A program made the translations under genes and the position numbers. From Polaromonas sp. (lineage in GTDB: Bacteria; Pseudomonadota; Gammaproteobacteria; Burkholderiales; Burkholderiaceae), in NCBI GenBank assembly GCA_013823505.1, contig PNMH01000044.1, forward strand, positions 1 to 32,157: a DNA stretch of 32,157 bases, read 5' to 3'. Positions 7,657-15,218 of the stretch are shown piece after piece. The notes under the pieces are model-generated. The model saw only the letters and a list, made by a program, of their open reading frames with translations, was not told the DNA's origin and did not search any database. Positions within the stretch are counted from its first letter, which is position 1, and the number at the start of each line of letters is the position of its first letter.

Positions 7657-8432
7657 AGCACGCCCGCATCGCCTGGGCCGGCGCGGTCCACGACGCCGTG
7701 GAAGTCGACGGCCAGCTGGAACTGCGCACGCCTGCGTTCAAGGGTCGCCGCGTGGCCTTCGACGAGGTGGTGTGGCTGCCCCCGCTCGCGCCCAACCCGC
7801 CCACGCGCCCGCGCACCGTCATCGCCCTCGGCCTGAACTACGCCGACCACGCGAAAGAACTCGCCTTCAAGGCGCCCGATGAGCCGCTTGCGTTTCTGAA
7901 AGGCGAAGCCAGCCTCACGGGCCACAACGGCTTCACCGTGCGCCCGGCGGGCGTGCAGCACATGCACTACGAATGCGAACTCGCGGTGGTGATCGGCCGC
8001 ACCGCCAGGCGCGTGAAGAAGGCCGATGCGCTGGACTTCGTGGCCGGCTACACCGTGGCCAACGACTACGCGATCCGCGACTACCTGGAGAACTGGTACC
8101 GCCCCAACCTGCGCGTGAAGAACCGCGACACCTGCACGCCCATCGGCCCATGGTTGGTCGACGCGGCGGATGTGCCCGATCCCATGAGCCTGGCCCTGCA
8201 GACCACCGTCAACGGCAAAGTCACGCAGCAGGGCAGCACGCGCGACATGATCTTCGACGTGCCCACGCTGATCGAGTACTTCACCGCCTTCATGACGCTG
8301 CAACCCGGCGACCTGATCCTCACCGGCACGCCCGACGGCGTGGTCGACTGCCAGCCCGGCGACGTGGTCGTCACGTCCATCGAAGGCATTGGCGACTTGG
8401 TCAACACCATCACTTCATCCGAACCCGCATGA
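7653..8432 (+). CDS. hpaG2: 4-hydroxyphenylacetate degradation isomerase/decarboxylase, C-terminal subunit
   Basis: 259 residues, FAH fold, equivalent to the C-terminal half of enteric HpaG. The metal-binding acidic residues are visible: E107 and E109 in MHYECELAVVIGR and D138 in ANDYAIRDY. The LILTGTPDGV segment near the C-terminus is typical of the family. The expected chemistry is decarboxylation and isomerisation that yields 2-oxohept-3-ene-1,7-dioate. It starts with an ATGA overlap on hpaG1 and ends with an ATGA overlap into hpaE, so these genes are tightly coupled. Confidence 0.92.
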   Translation: MKHARIAWAGAVHDAVEVDGQLELRTPAFKGRRVAFDEVVWLPPLAPNPPTRPRTVIALGLNYADHAKELAFKAPDEPLAFLKGEASLTGHNGFTVRPAGVQHMHYECELAVVIGRTARRVKKADALDFVAGYTVANDYAIRDYLENWYRPNLRVKNRDTCTPIGPWLVDAADVPDPMSLALQTTVNGKVTQQGSTRDMIFDVPTLIEYFTAFMTLQPGDLILTGTPDGVVDCQPGDVVVTSIEGIGDLVNTITSSEPA

Positions 8433-9898
8433 CCCTCCAGCACCTCATCAACGGCCGGTCCGTGGCCAGCGCCACCACCTTCGAGACGATCAACCCCGCT
8501 TCGCAAGAGGTGCTGGCCGAAGTGAGCGCTGGCGGGGCGGACGAGATCAACTCGGCGGTGCAAGCCGCCAAAGACGCCTTCCCGAAATGGGCCGGCCTGC
8601 CCTCCACCGAGCGCGCCAAGCTCATGCGCAAACTCGGCGAGTTGATCGCCGCGCACGTGCCCGAGATTGCGCAGCTGGAGACGAACGACAGCGGCCAGGT
8701 GATCGCGCAGACCGGCAAGCAGCTCATTCCGCGCGCGGCCGACAACTTCTCGTACTTCGCCGAGATGTGCACCCGCGTGGACGGCCACACCTACCCCACG
8801 CCCACCCACCTGAACTACACGCTGTTCCACCCGGTGGGTGTGTGCGCGCTCATCAGCCCGTGGAACGTGCCCTTCATGACGGCCACCTGGAAGGTCGCGC
8901 CGTGCCTGGCGTTCGGCAACACGGCGGTGCTGAAGATGAGCGAGCTCAGCCCGCTCACCGCCGCGCGGCTGGGCGAACTGGCGCTCGAAGCCGGCATTCC
9001 GGCCGGCGTGCTGAACGTGGTGCACGGCATGGGCAAGGAAGCGGGTGAACCGCTGTGCGCCCACCCGGATGTGCGCGCCATCTCGTTCACCGGGTCCACC
9101 GCCACGGGCAACCGCATCGTGCAGAGCGCGGGCCTCAAGAAGTTCAGCATGGAGCTGGGTGGCAAGAGCCCGTTCGTGATCTTCGACGACGCGGACCTGG
9201 CCCGCGCGCTGGACGCCGCCGTGTTCATGATCTTCAGCAACAACGGCGAGCGCTGCACCGCGGGAAGCCGCATCCTGGTGCAGCAGAGCATTTACGCCGA
9301 CTTCGCGGCCAAGTTCGCCGAGCGGGCCAAGCGCATCACCGTGGGTGATCCGCTGGACGAACAAACCATCGTCGGTCCAATGATCAGCCGGGCGCATCTG
9401 GCCAAGGTGCGCAGCTACATCGAGCTGGGTCCGAAAGAGGGCGCGACGCTGCTCTGCGGCGGGTTGGACCGGCCGTCATACGCTGCCGAGTTGCCTGCGC
9501 GCGTGGCTCAAGGCAACTACGTGTGGCCCACGGTGTTCGCGGATGTGGACAACCGCATGCGCATCGCGCAAGAAGAAATCTTCGGCCCTGTGGCCTGCCT
9601 CATTCCGTTTCGCGATGAAGCGCATGCGATCGAGCTGGCCAACGACATTCAGTACGGGCTGTCCAGCTATGTGTGGACGGAGAACCTGGGCCGTGCGCAC
9701 CGGGTGGCGGCCGCTGTCGAAGCCGGCATGTGTTTCGTGAATTCGCAGAACGTACGGGACCTTCGCCAGCCGTTTGGCGGCACCAAGGCGAGTGGCACAG
9801 GACGCGAGGGTGGCACCTGGAGTTATGAGGTGTTTCTGGAGCCGAAGAACGTGGCTGTTTCTCTTGGGTCGCATCACATTCCTCACTGGGGTGTTTGA
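8429..9898 (+). CDS. hpaE: 5-carboxymethyl-2-hydroxymuconate semialdehyde dehydrogenase
   Basis: 489 residues, NAD-dependent aldehyde dehydrogenase superfamily. It oxidises the ring-cleavage product of HpaD to the diacid used by HpaF and HpaG. The catalytic cysteine is C276 in NNGERCTAGSR and the general base is E242 in MELGGKSPF. The Rossmann segment SFTGSTATGNRI (219-230) follows the family pattern and SPWNVPFM is conserved. The start ATG overlaps the hpaG2 stop by 4 bp. After it the operon is broken by 312 bp containing two hairpin elements before hpaD. Confidence 0.93.
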   Translation: MTLQHLINGRSVASATTFETINPASQEVLAEVSAGGADEINSAVQAAKDAFPKWAGLPSTERAKLMRKLGELIAAHVPEIAQLETNDSGQVIAQTGKQLIPRAADNFSYFAEMCTRVDGHTYPTPTHLNYTLFHPVGVCALISPWNVPFMTATWKVAPCLAFGNTAVLKMSELSPLTAARLGELALEAGIPAGVLNVVHGMGKEAGEPLCAHPDVRAISFTGSTATGNRIVQSAGLKKFSMELGGKSPFVIFDDADLARALDAAVFMIFSNNGERCTAGSRILVQQSIYADFAAKFAERAKRITVGDPLDEQTIVGPMISRAHLAKVRSYIELGPKEGATLLCGGLDRPSYAAELPARVAQGNYVWPTVFADVDNRMRIAQEEIFGPVACLIPFRDEAHAIELANDIQYGLSSYVWTENLGRAHRVAAAVEAGMCFVNSQNVRDLRQPFGGTKASGTGREGGTWSYEVFLEPKNVAVSLGSHHIPHWGV

Positions 9899-9924
9899 AA
9901 TGCCTTCACTCCTGCTTGTGGGCG

Positions 9925-10030
9925 GGATCGCGAGGGCATGGCGCTCTGCTCCGCGAATGTCCCCCGGTCCGGGCGTTGCCCGGCCCTCCTCCTTTATTTC
10001 GCTGCGCAGAGCGCCCGACCCTCGCGATCC
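9925..10030 (+). repeat. nested-hairpin repeat element, copy 1
   Basis: Outer stem: 9925-9949 pairs with 10006-10030 at 22 of 25 positions. Inside are conserved block A (9950-9967, begins TCCGCGAATG), an inner 6-bp hairpin CCGGGC-gtt-GCCCGG (9969-9983), and conserved block B (9984-10006, ends TTTCGCTGCG). Blocks A and B recur exactly in copy 2 at 10075-10178 in inverted orientation, while both stems have different sequences there. No open frame of note is present. It lies between hpaE and hpaD. Confidence 0.85.
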
Positions 10031-10074
10031 GAAGCGGCACCTTGGCGCCCGTTCGTTGGCGTGCGTGGTCCGCA

Positions 10075-10178
10075 GTGGCATGAAGCCTTGGGGTGTCCAC
10101 CGCAGCGAAATAAAGGAGGAGGGGCCAAAGGCCCCGGGGGACATTCGCGGAGGTGGGCGCCCCAAGGCCTCATGCCAC
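10075..10178 (-). repeat. nested-hairpin repeat element, copy 2 (inverted)
   Basis: Outer stem: 10075-10100 pairs with 10153-10178 at 23 of 26 positions, and two of the three mismatches would be G-U pairs in RNA. Block B (10101-10123) and block A (10134-10151) are exact reverse complements of those in copy 1 over 23 and 18 bases. The inner hairpin is GGGGCC-aaa-GGCCCC (10121-10135), a different sequence from copy 1. The element ends 32 bp before the hpaD start. The stretch 10031-10074 between the copies shows nothing else I can name. Confidence 0.85.
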
Positions 10179-10210
10179 GGAGCAAACAACCAGCAGCAGA
10201 GGAGCAAGAC

Positions 10211-11134
10211 ATGGGACAACTAGCCCTGGTAGCCAAAGTCACCCACGTCCCCTCGATGTACCTCAGCGAACTCGACGGACCCAGAAAGGGCACGAGACAG
10301 GACGCCATCGACGGCCACCAGGAAATCAGCCGACGCTGCAGAGAACTCGGTGTGGACACCATCGTCGTTTTCGACACCCACTGGCTCGTCAACGCCAGCT
10401 ACCACCTCAACTGCGCACCGCACTTCGAAGGTCGCTACACCAGCAACGAACTGCCGCACTTCATCAGCAACCTGCCGTTCAAGATCCCCGGCAACCCCGC
10501 GCTCGGGAAGATCCTGGCCCGGGTGTGCAACGAACACGGCGTGGAAACCCTCGCCCACGACGCCACCACCCTCGGCCCCGAATACGGGACGCTGGTGCCC
10601 ATGCGCTACATGAACGCCGACCAGCACTTCAAGGCCATCTCGGTCTCCGCGCTGTGTCAGGCCCACTACCTCAACGACAGCGTGCGCCTCGGCTGGGCCA
10701 TGCGCAAGGCCGTGGAAGACCACTACGACGGCACCGTCGCGTTCCTCGCCAGCGGCAGCCTCAGCCACCGCTTTGCCCAGAACGGCCTGGCGCCCGACTA
10801 CGCCTTCAAAATCTGGAGTCCCTTCCTGGAGACGCTCGACCGCCGCGTCGTGCAGATGTGGGAGCAAGGCGAGTGGAAGGCGTTCTGCGAGATGCTGCCC
10901 GAGTACGCCGCCAAAGGCCACGGCGAAGGCTTCATGCACGACACCGCCATGATGCTGGGCGCGCTCGGCTGGAGCGAATACACCGGCCAGGCCGAGGTCA
11001 TCACACCGTACTTCGGCGCCTCCGGCACCGGCCAGATCAACGCCGTCTTTCCCGTCACGCCACAGACCGGCGCCGCCATTCCCGCCGCACAGGCCTCGGC
11101 GGCGCACGGCTATCAAACCGTCTCACGTCTCTGA
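10211..11134 (+). CDS. hpaD: 3,4-dihydroxyphenylacetate 2,3-dioxygenase
   Basis: 307 residues, extradiol dioxygenase of the LigB (type III) superfamily. It uses Fe(II) and O2 to cleave homoprotocatechuate (3,4-dihydroxyphenylacetate) to 5-carboxymethyl-2-hydroxymuconate semialdehyde. Likely metal ligands are H12 (KVTHVPSM) and H57 (FDTHWL), with a glutamate further on. The ASGSLSHRF segment and GHGEGFMHDTAMMLGALG are characteristic. The start is set by GAGGAGCAAGAC immediately upstream of the ATG; the open frame extends further up but only into the repeat element. hpaF follows after 5 bp. Confidence 0.93.
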   Translation: MGQLALVAKVTHVPSMYLSELDGPRKGTRQDAIDGHQEISRRCRELGVDTIVVFDTHWLVNASYHLNCAPHFEGRYTSNELPHFISNLPFKIPGNPALGKILARVCNEHGVETLAHDATTLGPEYGTLVPMRYMNADQHFKAISVSALCQAHYLNDSVRLGWAMRKAVEDHYDGTVAFLASGSLSHRFAQNGLAPDYAFKIWSPFLETLDRRVVQMWEQGEWKAFCEMLPEYAAKGHGEGFMHDTAMMLGALGWSEYTGQAEVITPYFGASGTGQINAVFPVTPQTGAAIPAAQASAAHGYQTVSRL

Positions 11135-11139
11135 CCACC

Positions 11140-11586
11140 ATGCCTCACCTCGTTGTTCTCTACACCCCCAACCTCGACAAGCCTGAATCGGAAGGCGGCC
11201 TCGACATGAGCCGCCTGTGCCGTGCGCTGTGCGACGCGATGCTCGCTGTGCGCGACGAAGCGGACAAACAGGTCTTCCCCACCGGCGGCACACGCGTGCT
11301 GGCCTACCCCGCCGCGCACAGCGCCATCGCCGACGGTGGTGCAGCCGGCGAGGCCGCCGGCCTGGGCGGCGACTATGCGTTTGTCTACATGAACGTGCGC
11401 ATGGCCAAGGGCCGCAGCGCGCTCACGCACCAGCGCGTGGGCGATGCATTGCAGGCCTGCGTGAAAACCAACTTCGCCGCGCAACTCGCCGCGCGCCCCA
11501 TCGGCATCACCGTGCAGGTGGACGAAGGCCACGAGGTCTTCGACGGCAAGAACAGCTCCATCCACCCGCTGTTCAACCGAGGCTGA
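11140..11586 (+). CDS. hpaF: 5-carboxymethyl-2-hydroxymuconate isomerase
   Basis: 148 residues, tautomerase-superfamily enzyme that ketonises 5-carboxymethyl-2-hydroxymuconate before decarboxylation by HpaG. The protein starts MPHLVVLYTPNLD, so the proline after the removable Met is positioned to be the catalytic base, as in the family. It is about 20 residues longer than the enteric enzyme. The ATG at 11140 is chosen because it places that proline at the N-terminus; it lies 5 bp after hpaD. The C-terminal GKNSSIHPLF segment is typical. Confidence 0.88.
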   Translation: MPHLVVLYTPNLDKPESEGGLDMSRLCRALCDAMLAVRDEADKQVFPTGGTRVLAYPAAHSAIADGGAAGEAAGLGGDYAFVYMNVRMAKGRSALTHQRVGDALQACVKTNFAAQLAARPIGITVQVDEGHEVFDGKNSSIHPLFNRG

Positions 11587-11604
11587 CTGATCAACAAGGA
11601 CACC

Positions 11605-12432
11605 ATGTTTGACGACACCCTCATCCAGCAACTCGCCGCCGAGCTCGACCTCGCCGAGAAGTCCCGCAAGCCGCTGGAGCACTTCTCCAAACGGTTTCCC
11701 GGCATGACCATCGAAGACGGCTACCGCGTCGGTCGTGCCTGGGTTGCGTTGCAGGTGGCCGGCGGCAACAAGGTCATCGGCCACAAGATCGGCCTCACCA
11801 GCCGTGCCATGCAGATGGCCAGCCAGATCGACGAGCCCGACTTCGGCACCTTGTTGCAGAGCATGTTGTTCACCGCGCCGGCCGGCCAGGTGCTGGAGAT
11901 CCCGGCCTCGCGCTTCATCGCGCCGCGCGTGGAAGTGGAGCTCGCGTTCGTGCTCAAGGCCCCGCTCAAGGGCACGGGCGTGACGGTGGCCGACGTGATC
12001 AACGCCACCGAGTACGTGACGCCTGCCATCGAGATCATCGACGCGCGCATCGAGCAGTTCGACCGCCACACCAAAGTCATGCGCAAGGTGTTCGACACCA
12101 TCAGCGACAACGCGGCCAACGCCGGGATCGTGCTGGGTGCGGGTGACGAGCGCTACCACGCCGACCCGCTCACCACCGACCTGCCCTGGTGCGGCGCGGT
12201 GCTGAAACAGAACGGTGTGGTGGAAGAAACGGGGCTGGCAGCCGGCGTTCAGGGCCACCCGGCCATCGGCATTGCCTGGCTGGCGCACAAGCTCGCGCCC
12301 TGGGGCGAGTCGCTGCGCGCGGGCCAGATCGTCCTGGCCGGCTCGTTCACCCGACCGGTGGCCGCGAAGGTGGGTGACCTGTTCGAGGCCGACTACGGCC
12401 CGCTCGGTTGCCTCAAGTTCAAGTTCGTCTGA
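11605..12432 (+). CDS. hpaH: 2-oxo-hept-4-ene-1,7-dioate hydratase
   Basis: 275 residues, FAH-related hydratase family (with MhpD). It adds water to 2-oxohept-4-ene-1,7-dioate to form 4-hydroxy-2-oxoheptanedioate, the substrate of HpaI. Family landmarks are [12 protein letters not shown], the acidic metal-site segment [20 protein letters not shown] and [19 protein letters not shown] precedes the ATG at good spacing. It is 18 bp after hpaF and 9 bp before hpaI, all in the same direction. Confidence 0.93.
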   Translation: MFDDTLIQQLAAELDLAEKSRKPLEHFSKRFPGMTIEDGYRVGRAWVALQVAGGNKVIGHKIGLTSRAMQMASQIDEPDFGTLLQSMLFTAPAGQVLEIPASRFIAPRVEVELAFVLKAPLKGTGVTVADVINATEYVTPAIEIIDARIEQFDRHTKVMRKVFDTISDNAANAGIVLGAGDERYHADPLTTDLPWCGAVLKQNGVVEETGLAAGVQGHPAIGIAWLAHKLAPWGESLRAGQIVLAGSFTRPVAAKVGDLFEADYGPLGCLKFKFV

Positions 12433-12441
12433 GGCTTTTCC

Positions 12442-13269
12442 ATGCACACCCCCATCAACACCTTCAAGCAGGCACTCGAAGCGGGCACCCCGCAGATCGG
12501 TCTGTGGGCCGCGCTGGCCAGCGCATACAGCACCGAGCTGCTGGCCGGCATCGGCTACGACTGGTTGCTGCTCGACGTCGAACACGCGCCCAACGACGTG
12601 CGCAACACGTTGGCGCAGTTGCAGGCCGTGGCCAGCGCGCAGCACGCGTTTGGCGACGCGCGCTCACATCCGATCGTGCGTGTGCCGGTGGGCACGAGCG
12701 ACGTGGGCGTGGCCCTCATCAAGCAATACCTCGACATCGGCGCGCAGACCCTGCTGGTGCCCATGATCGACACCGCCGAACAGGCCGAGTTGGTCGTCAA
12801 AGCCACACGCTACGCCCCCGCCGGCATCCGCGGCATGGGCAGCGCGCTCGCGCGGGCCTCGCGCTGGCAGACCCACGCACGCTACGTTCACGAGGCCAAC
12901 GACCAGGTCTGTGTGCTGGTGCAGGCCGAAACCGTGGAGGCCATGAAGAACCTCGATGCCATCGCTGCCACGCCCGGCGTGGACGGTGTCTTCATCGGGC
13001 CGGCCGACCTCAGCGCCTCCATGGGCCACCCGGGCAACGCGGCACACCCGGAAGTGCAGGCGGTCATTGTCGATGGCGTGAAGCGGATCCGAGCCGCCGG
13101 CAAGGCGCCCGGCATCCTGGCCACCACCGAAGCGGGCGCGAAGCAGTGGCTGGCCGCCGGTGCGCTGTTCGTGGCGGTGGGTGCCGACACCATGCTGCTG
13201 GCTTCAGGCGCCTCGCAATTGCTCGCCCAGTTCAAGGGCCCGGTGGCCACTGGCGCCAACACCTACTGA
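12442..13269 (+). CDS. hpaI: 4-hydroxy-2-oxoheptanedioate aldolase
   Basis: 275 residues, HpcH/HpaI class II pyruvate aldolase on a TIM barrel. It cleaves 4-hydroxy-2-oxoheptanedioate to pyruvate and succinate semialdehyde, finishing the meta pathway. The catalytic histidine is H48 in [16 protein letters not shown] and the metal-binding glutamate in [10 protein letters not shown] follow. [16 protein letters not shown] is the family signature. It starts 9 bp after hpaH with GAGG upstream. In enteric clusters hpaX, hpaA and hpaBC follow; here two unrelated genes do. Confidence 0.93.
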   Translation: MHTPINTFKQALEAGTPQIGLWAALASAYSTELLAGIGYDWLLLDVEHAPNDVRNTLAQLQAVASAQHAFGDARSHPIVRVPVGTSDVGVALIKQYLDIGAQTLLVPMIDTAEQAELVVKATRYAPAGIRGMGSALARASRWQTHARYVHEANDQVCVLVQAETVEAMKNLDAIAATPGVDGVFIGPADLSASMGHPGNAAHPEVQAVIVDGVKRIRAAGKAPGILATTEAGAKQWLAAGALFVAVGADTMLLASGASQLLAQFKGPVATGANTY

Positions 13270-13280
13270 AGGAGACCCCC

Positions 13281-14075
13281 ATGAACGCCACGCTCAGAGC
13301 CACCACCGTGCTGCCGGCCGGCATGCACCCCGACGAATGGGCCGCCCGCCTGGAGCTCGCCGCCTGCTACCGCGTGTTCGCCATGCTGGGCTGGACGGAG
13401 ATGATTTACAACCACATCACCTTGCGCCTGCCTGACTCGGTGGCGAGTGGCGAAAAGCAGTTCTTGATCAATCCCTTCGGGCTGCACTATTCAGAAGTGA
13501 CCGCCAGCAACCTGGTGAAGATCAATCTGCAGGGCGAGGTGCTCGGCGGCTCGACCCACCGCGTCAACCCGGCTGGCTTCACGGTGCACGCCGCCATTCA
13601 CGACGGCTTGCCGGGCGCGCACTGCGTGATGCACACCCACACCACCGCCGGCGTGGCCGTGGCCTGCCTGAAAGGCGGCTTGCAGCAGACCAACTTCTAC
13701 ACCGCGCAGCTGCACGGCATGCTGGCGTACCACGACTTCGAGGGCATCACCATCCACGCCGAAGAGGCGCCGCGCCTGCTCCGCAGCATCGGTGACAAGC
13801 CGGCGGTGATCCTGCGCAACCACGGCCTGCTGGCCTGGGGCGCGACCGTGCCGCAGACCTTTGCCATCCTCTGGACTTTGCAGCGCGCCTGTGAAATCCA
13901 GCTGGCCACCTTCAGCATGGGCGGTGCCGCCGCCGCGATCCCCGTGCCTGAAGAAATTGCAGCGAAATGCACGCGCGACGCGCTACAGTTCAGCCCCAAC
14001 CACGGCGCAGGCCGTGACGTGTTCGACGCGCTGGTGAGGCAGGTGAACCGCCTGGACAGCAGCTACCTGGAGTGA
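13281..14075 (+). CDS. class II aldolase/adducin family protein
   Basis: 264 residues. The fold is that of zinc-dependent class II aldolases (fuculose-phosphate aldolase, RibB-like epimerases). The metal histidines are present in CVMHTHTTAG and probably RNHGLLAWG. By eye, the position of the catalytic glutamate of FucA (before the RFH-type motif) is glycine or phenylalanine here (NPAGFTVH), as in the adducin-like subgroup, so classical aldolase chemistry is doubtful. A strong AAGGAGA site precedes the ATG. It is 11 bp after hpaI and 4 bp before the reductase gene, so it belongs to the operon, but no step of the known pathway needs it. Confidence 0.85.
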   Translation: MNATLRATTVLPAGMHPDEWAARLELAACYRVFAMLGWTEMIYNHITLRLPDSVASGEKQFLINPFGLHYSEVTASNLVKINLQGEVLGGSTHRVNPAGFTVHAAIHDGLPGAHCVMHTHTTAGVAVACLKGGLQQTNFYTAQLHGMLAYHDFEGITIHAEEAPRLLRSIGDKPAVILRNHGLLAWGATVPQTFAILWTLQRACEIQLATFSMGGAAAAIPVPEEIAAKCTRDALQFSPNHGAGRDVFDALVRQVNRLDSSYLE

Positions 14076-14079
14076 ACGT

Positions 14080-15078
14080 TTGAGCCACCCGGATTTCCAG
14101 CGTGTTGCCATCGTCGGCGCCGGTGCCATCGGCGGCTGGCTGGGTGTGCTGCTCTCGCACACCGGTTGCATCGTCAGCGCGCTGGCCCGGGGTGAGACGC
14201 TTGCGGCCTTGCAGCGCGAAGGCCTGCAACTGCATGAAAACGGCCGCCTCATCGGCGCGCCGGTGGAGGCTTCCAGCAGCGCGGTGGCCCTGGGCGTGCA
14301 AGACCTCGTGATCGTGGCGGTGAAGGCGCCCGCGCTGGCCGATGTGGCGCGCAGCATCGCCCCGCTGATCGGGCGCCACACCATCGTGCTCACCGCCATG
14401 AACGGCGTGCCCTGGTGGTTCTTCAACGGCTTTGGTGGCGAACGCGCTGGAACAAGACTGCAATCGGTGGACCCCACCGGCGCGATCGACCGTGCGATTC
14501 CCGCGCGCAACGTGATCGGTGGTGTGGTGCATGCGAGCTGCTCGGTGGACGCGCCCGGCATCGTCCGCCACCACTTCGGTAACGGGTTGATCATTGGCGA
14601 GCCCTCGGGCGAAGCCAGCGAGCGCGTGGCCGCTCTGGCCGCGTTGCTGCAGCGCGCCGGGCTCAACGCCACGGTGTCGCCGCAGATCCAGAAAGACGTC
14701 TGGTACAAGCTTTGGGGCAACATGACGGTCAACCCGGTGAGTGCCCTCACGGGCGCCACCACCGACCGCATCCTGGGCGACGAACTCGTGCGCGGCTTCA
14801 TCAGCAGCGTGATGCTGGAAGCCAAAGCTATCGGCGCCAAGATCGGCATCCCGATCGAGCAACAACCCGAAGACCGTCACGCGGTCACGCTCAAGCTGGG
14901 CGCATTCAAGACCTCGATGCTGCAAGACGTGCAGGCGAAGAAAGCGGTGGAACTCGACGCGCTGGTGAGCGTGGTGCGCGAACTCGGCCAACTCACCGGC
15001 GTGGCCACGCCGTTCACCGACGCGCTGCTCGGCCTCTCGCGGCTGCAGGCGCAAACGCTGGGGCTGTACCCACAGTAA
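14080..15078 (+). CDS. ketopantoate reductase family (ApbA/PanE-like) protein
   Basis: 332 residues. The N-terminal Rossmann motif is VAIVGAGAIGGWLG (residues 9-22) for NADPH; the middle has VKAPALADV; the C-terminal helical domain contains KDVWYKLWGNMTVNP with the lysine and asparagine typical of PanE. The family reduces 2-oxo acids such as 2-dehydropantoate. Location at the end of the hpa operon makes a catabolic 2-oxo acid equally possible, so panE is not assigned. The start is TTG at 14080, supported by GGAG 7 bases upstream and the 4-bp gap from the previous stop. Confidence 0.85.
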   Translation: MSHPDFQRVAIVGAGAIGGWLGVLLSHTGCIVSALARGETLAALQREGLQLHENGRLIGAPVEASSSAVALGVQDLVIVAVKAPALADVARSIAPLIGRHTIVLTAMNGVPWWFFNGFGGERAGTRLQSVDPTGAIDRAIPARNVIGGVVHASCSVDAPGIVRHHFGNGLIIGEPSGEASERVAALAALLQRAGLNATVSPQIQKDVWYKLWGNMTVNPVSALTGATTDRILGDELVRGFISSVMLEAKAIGAKIGIPIEQQPEDRHAVTLKLGAFKTSMLQDVQAKKAVELDALVSVVRELGQLTGVATPFTDALLGLSRLQAQTLGLYPQ

Positions 15079-15086
15079 AAATGCAG

Positions 15087-15108
15087 AATCGAACTGCTCG
15101 GTTCGATT
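15087..15108. promoter_or_regulatory. hip dyad 1, probable HipB-type operator
   Basis: AATCGAAC-N6-GTTCGATT, perfect 8-bp arms, centre at 15097.5. It is the first of three related dyads and lies just after the stop codon of the reductase gene. Confidence 0.7.
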
Positions 15109-15133
15109 GCTTCTGTTGAAATCGGGCTTGGTT

Positions 15134-15161
15134 AGAAATCGATCAGAACAGATCGATTTCT
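15134..15161. promoter_or_regulatory. hip dyad 2, probable HipB-type operator
   Basis: AGAAATCGATC-N6-GATCGATTTCT, perfect 11-bp arms with the same 6-bp spacer as dyad 1, centre at 15147.5. Its right end overlaps the first base of the candidate -35 hexamer TTGACC (15161-15166). Confidence 0.8.
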
Positions 15162-15189
15162 TGACCGAATGCGCTTCCATGGCCAAAAT
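15161..15189 (+). promoter_or_regulatory. candidate hipBA promoter
   Basis: TTGACC (15161-15166) and CAAAAT (15184-15189) are separated by 17 bp and match the sigma-70 consensus at 5 of 6 and 4 of 6 positions. The -35 abuts dyad 2 and the -10 overlaps the start of dyad 3, so a protein bound to these dyads would block RNA polymerase. Transcription would start near 15196, about 20 bp before hipB. Confidence 0.55.
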
Positions 15190-15208
15190 CGATCCGTTCT
15201 CATCGATA
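15187..15208. promoter_or_regulatory. hip dyad 3, probable HipB-type operator
   Basis: AATCGATC-N6-CATCGATA, arms matching at the six core bases ATCGAT, same 6-bp spacer, centre at 15197.5. It covers the predicted start of transcription and ends 10 bp before the hipB ATG. Confidence 0.65.
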
Positions 15209-15218
15209 CGAGGCTGCC

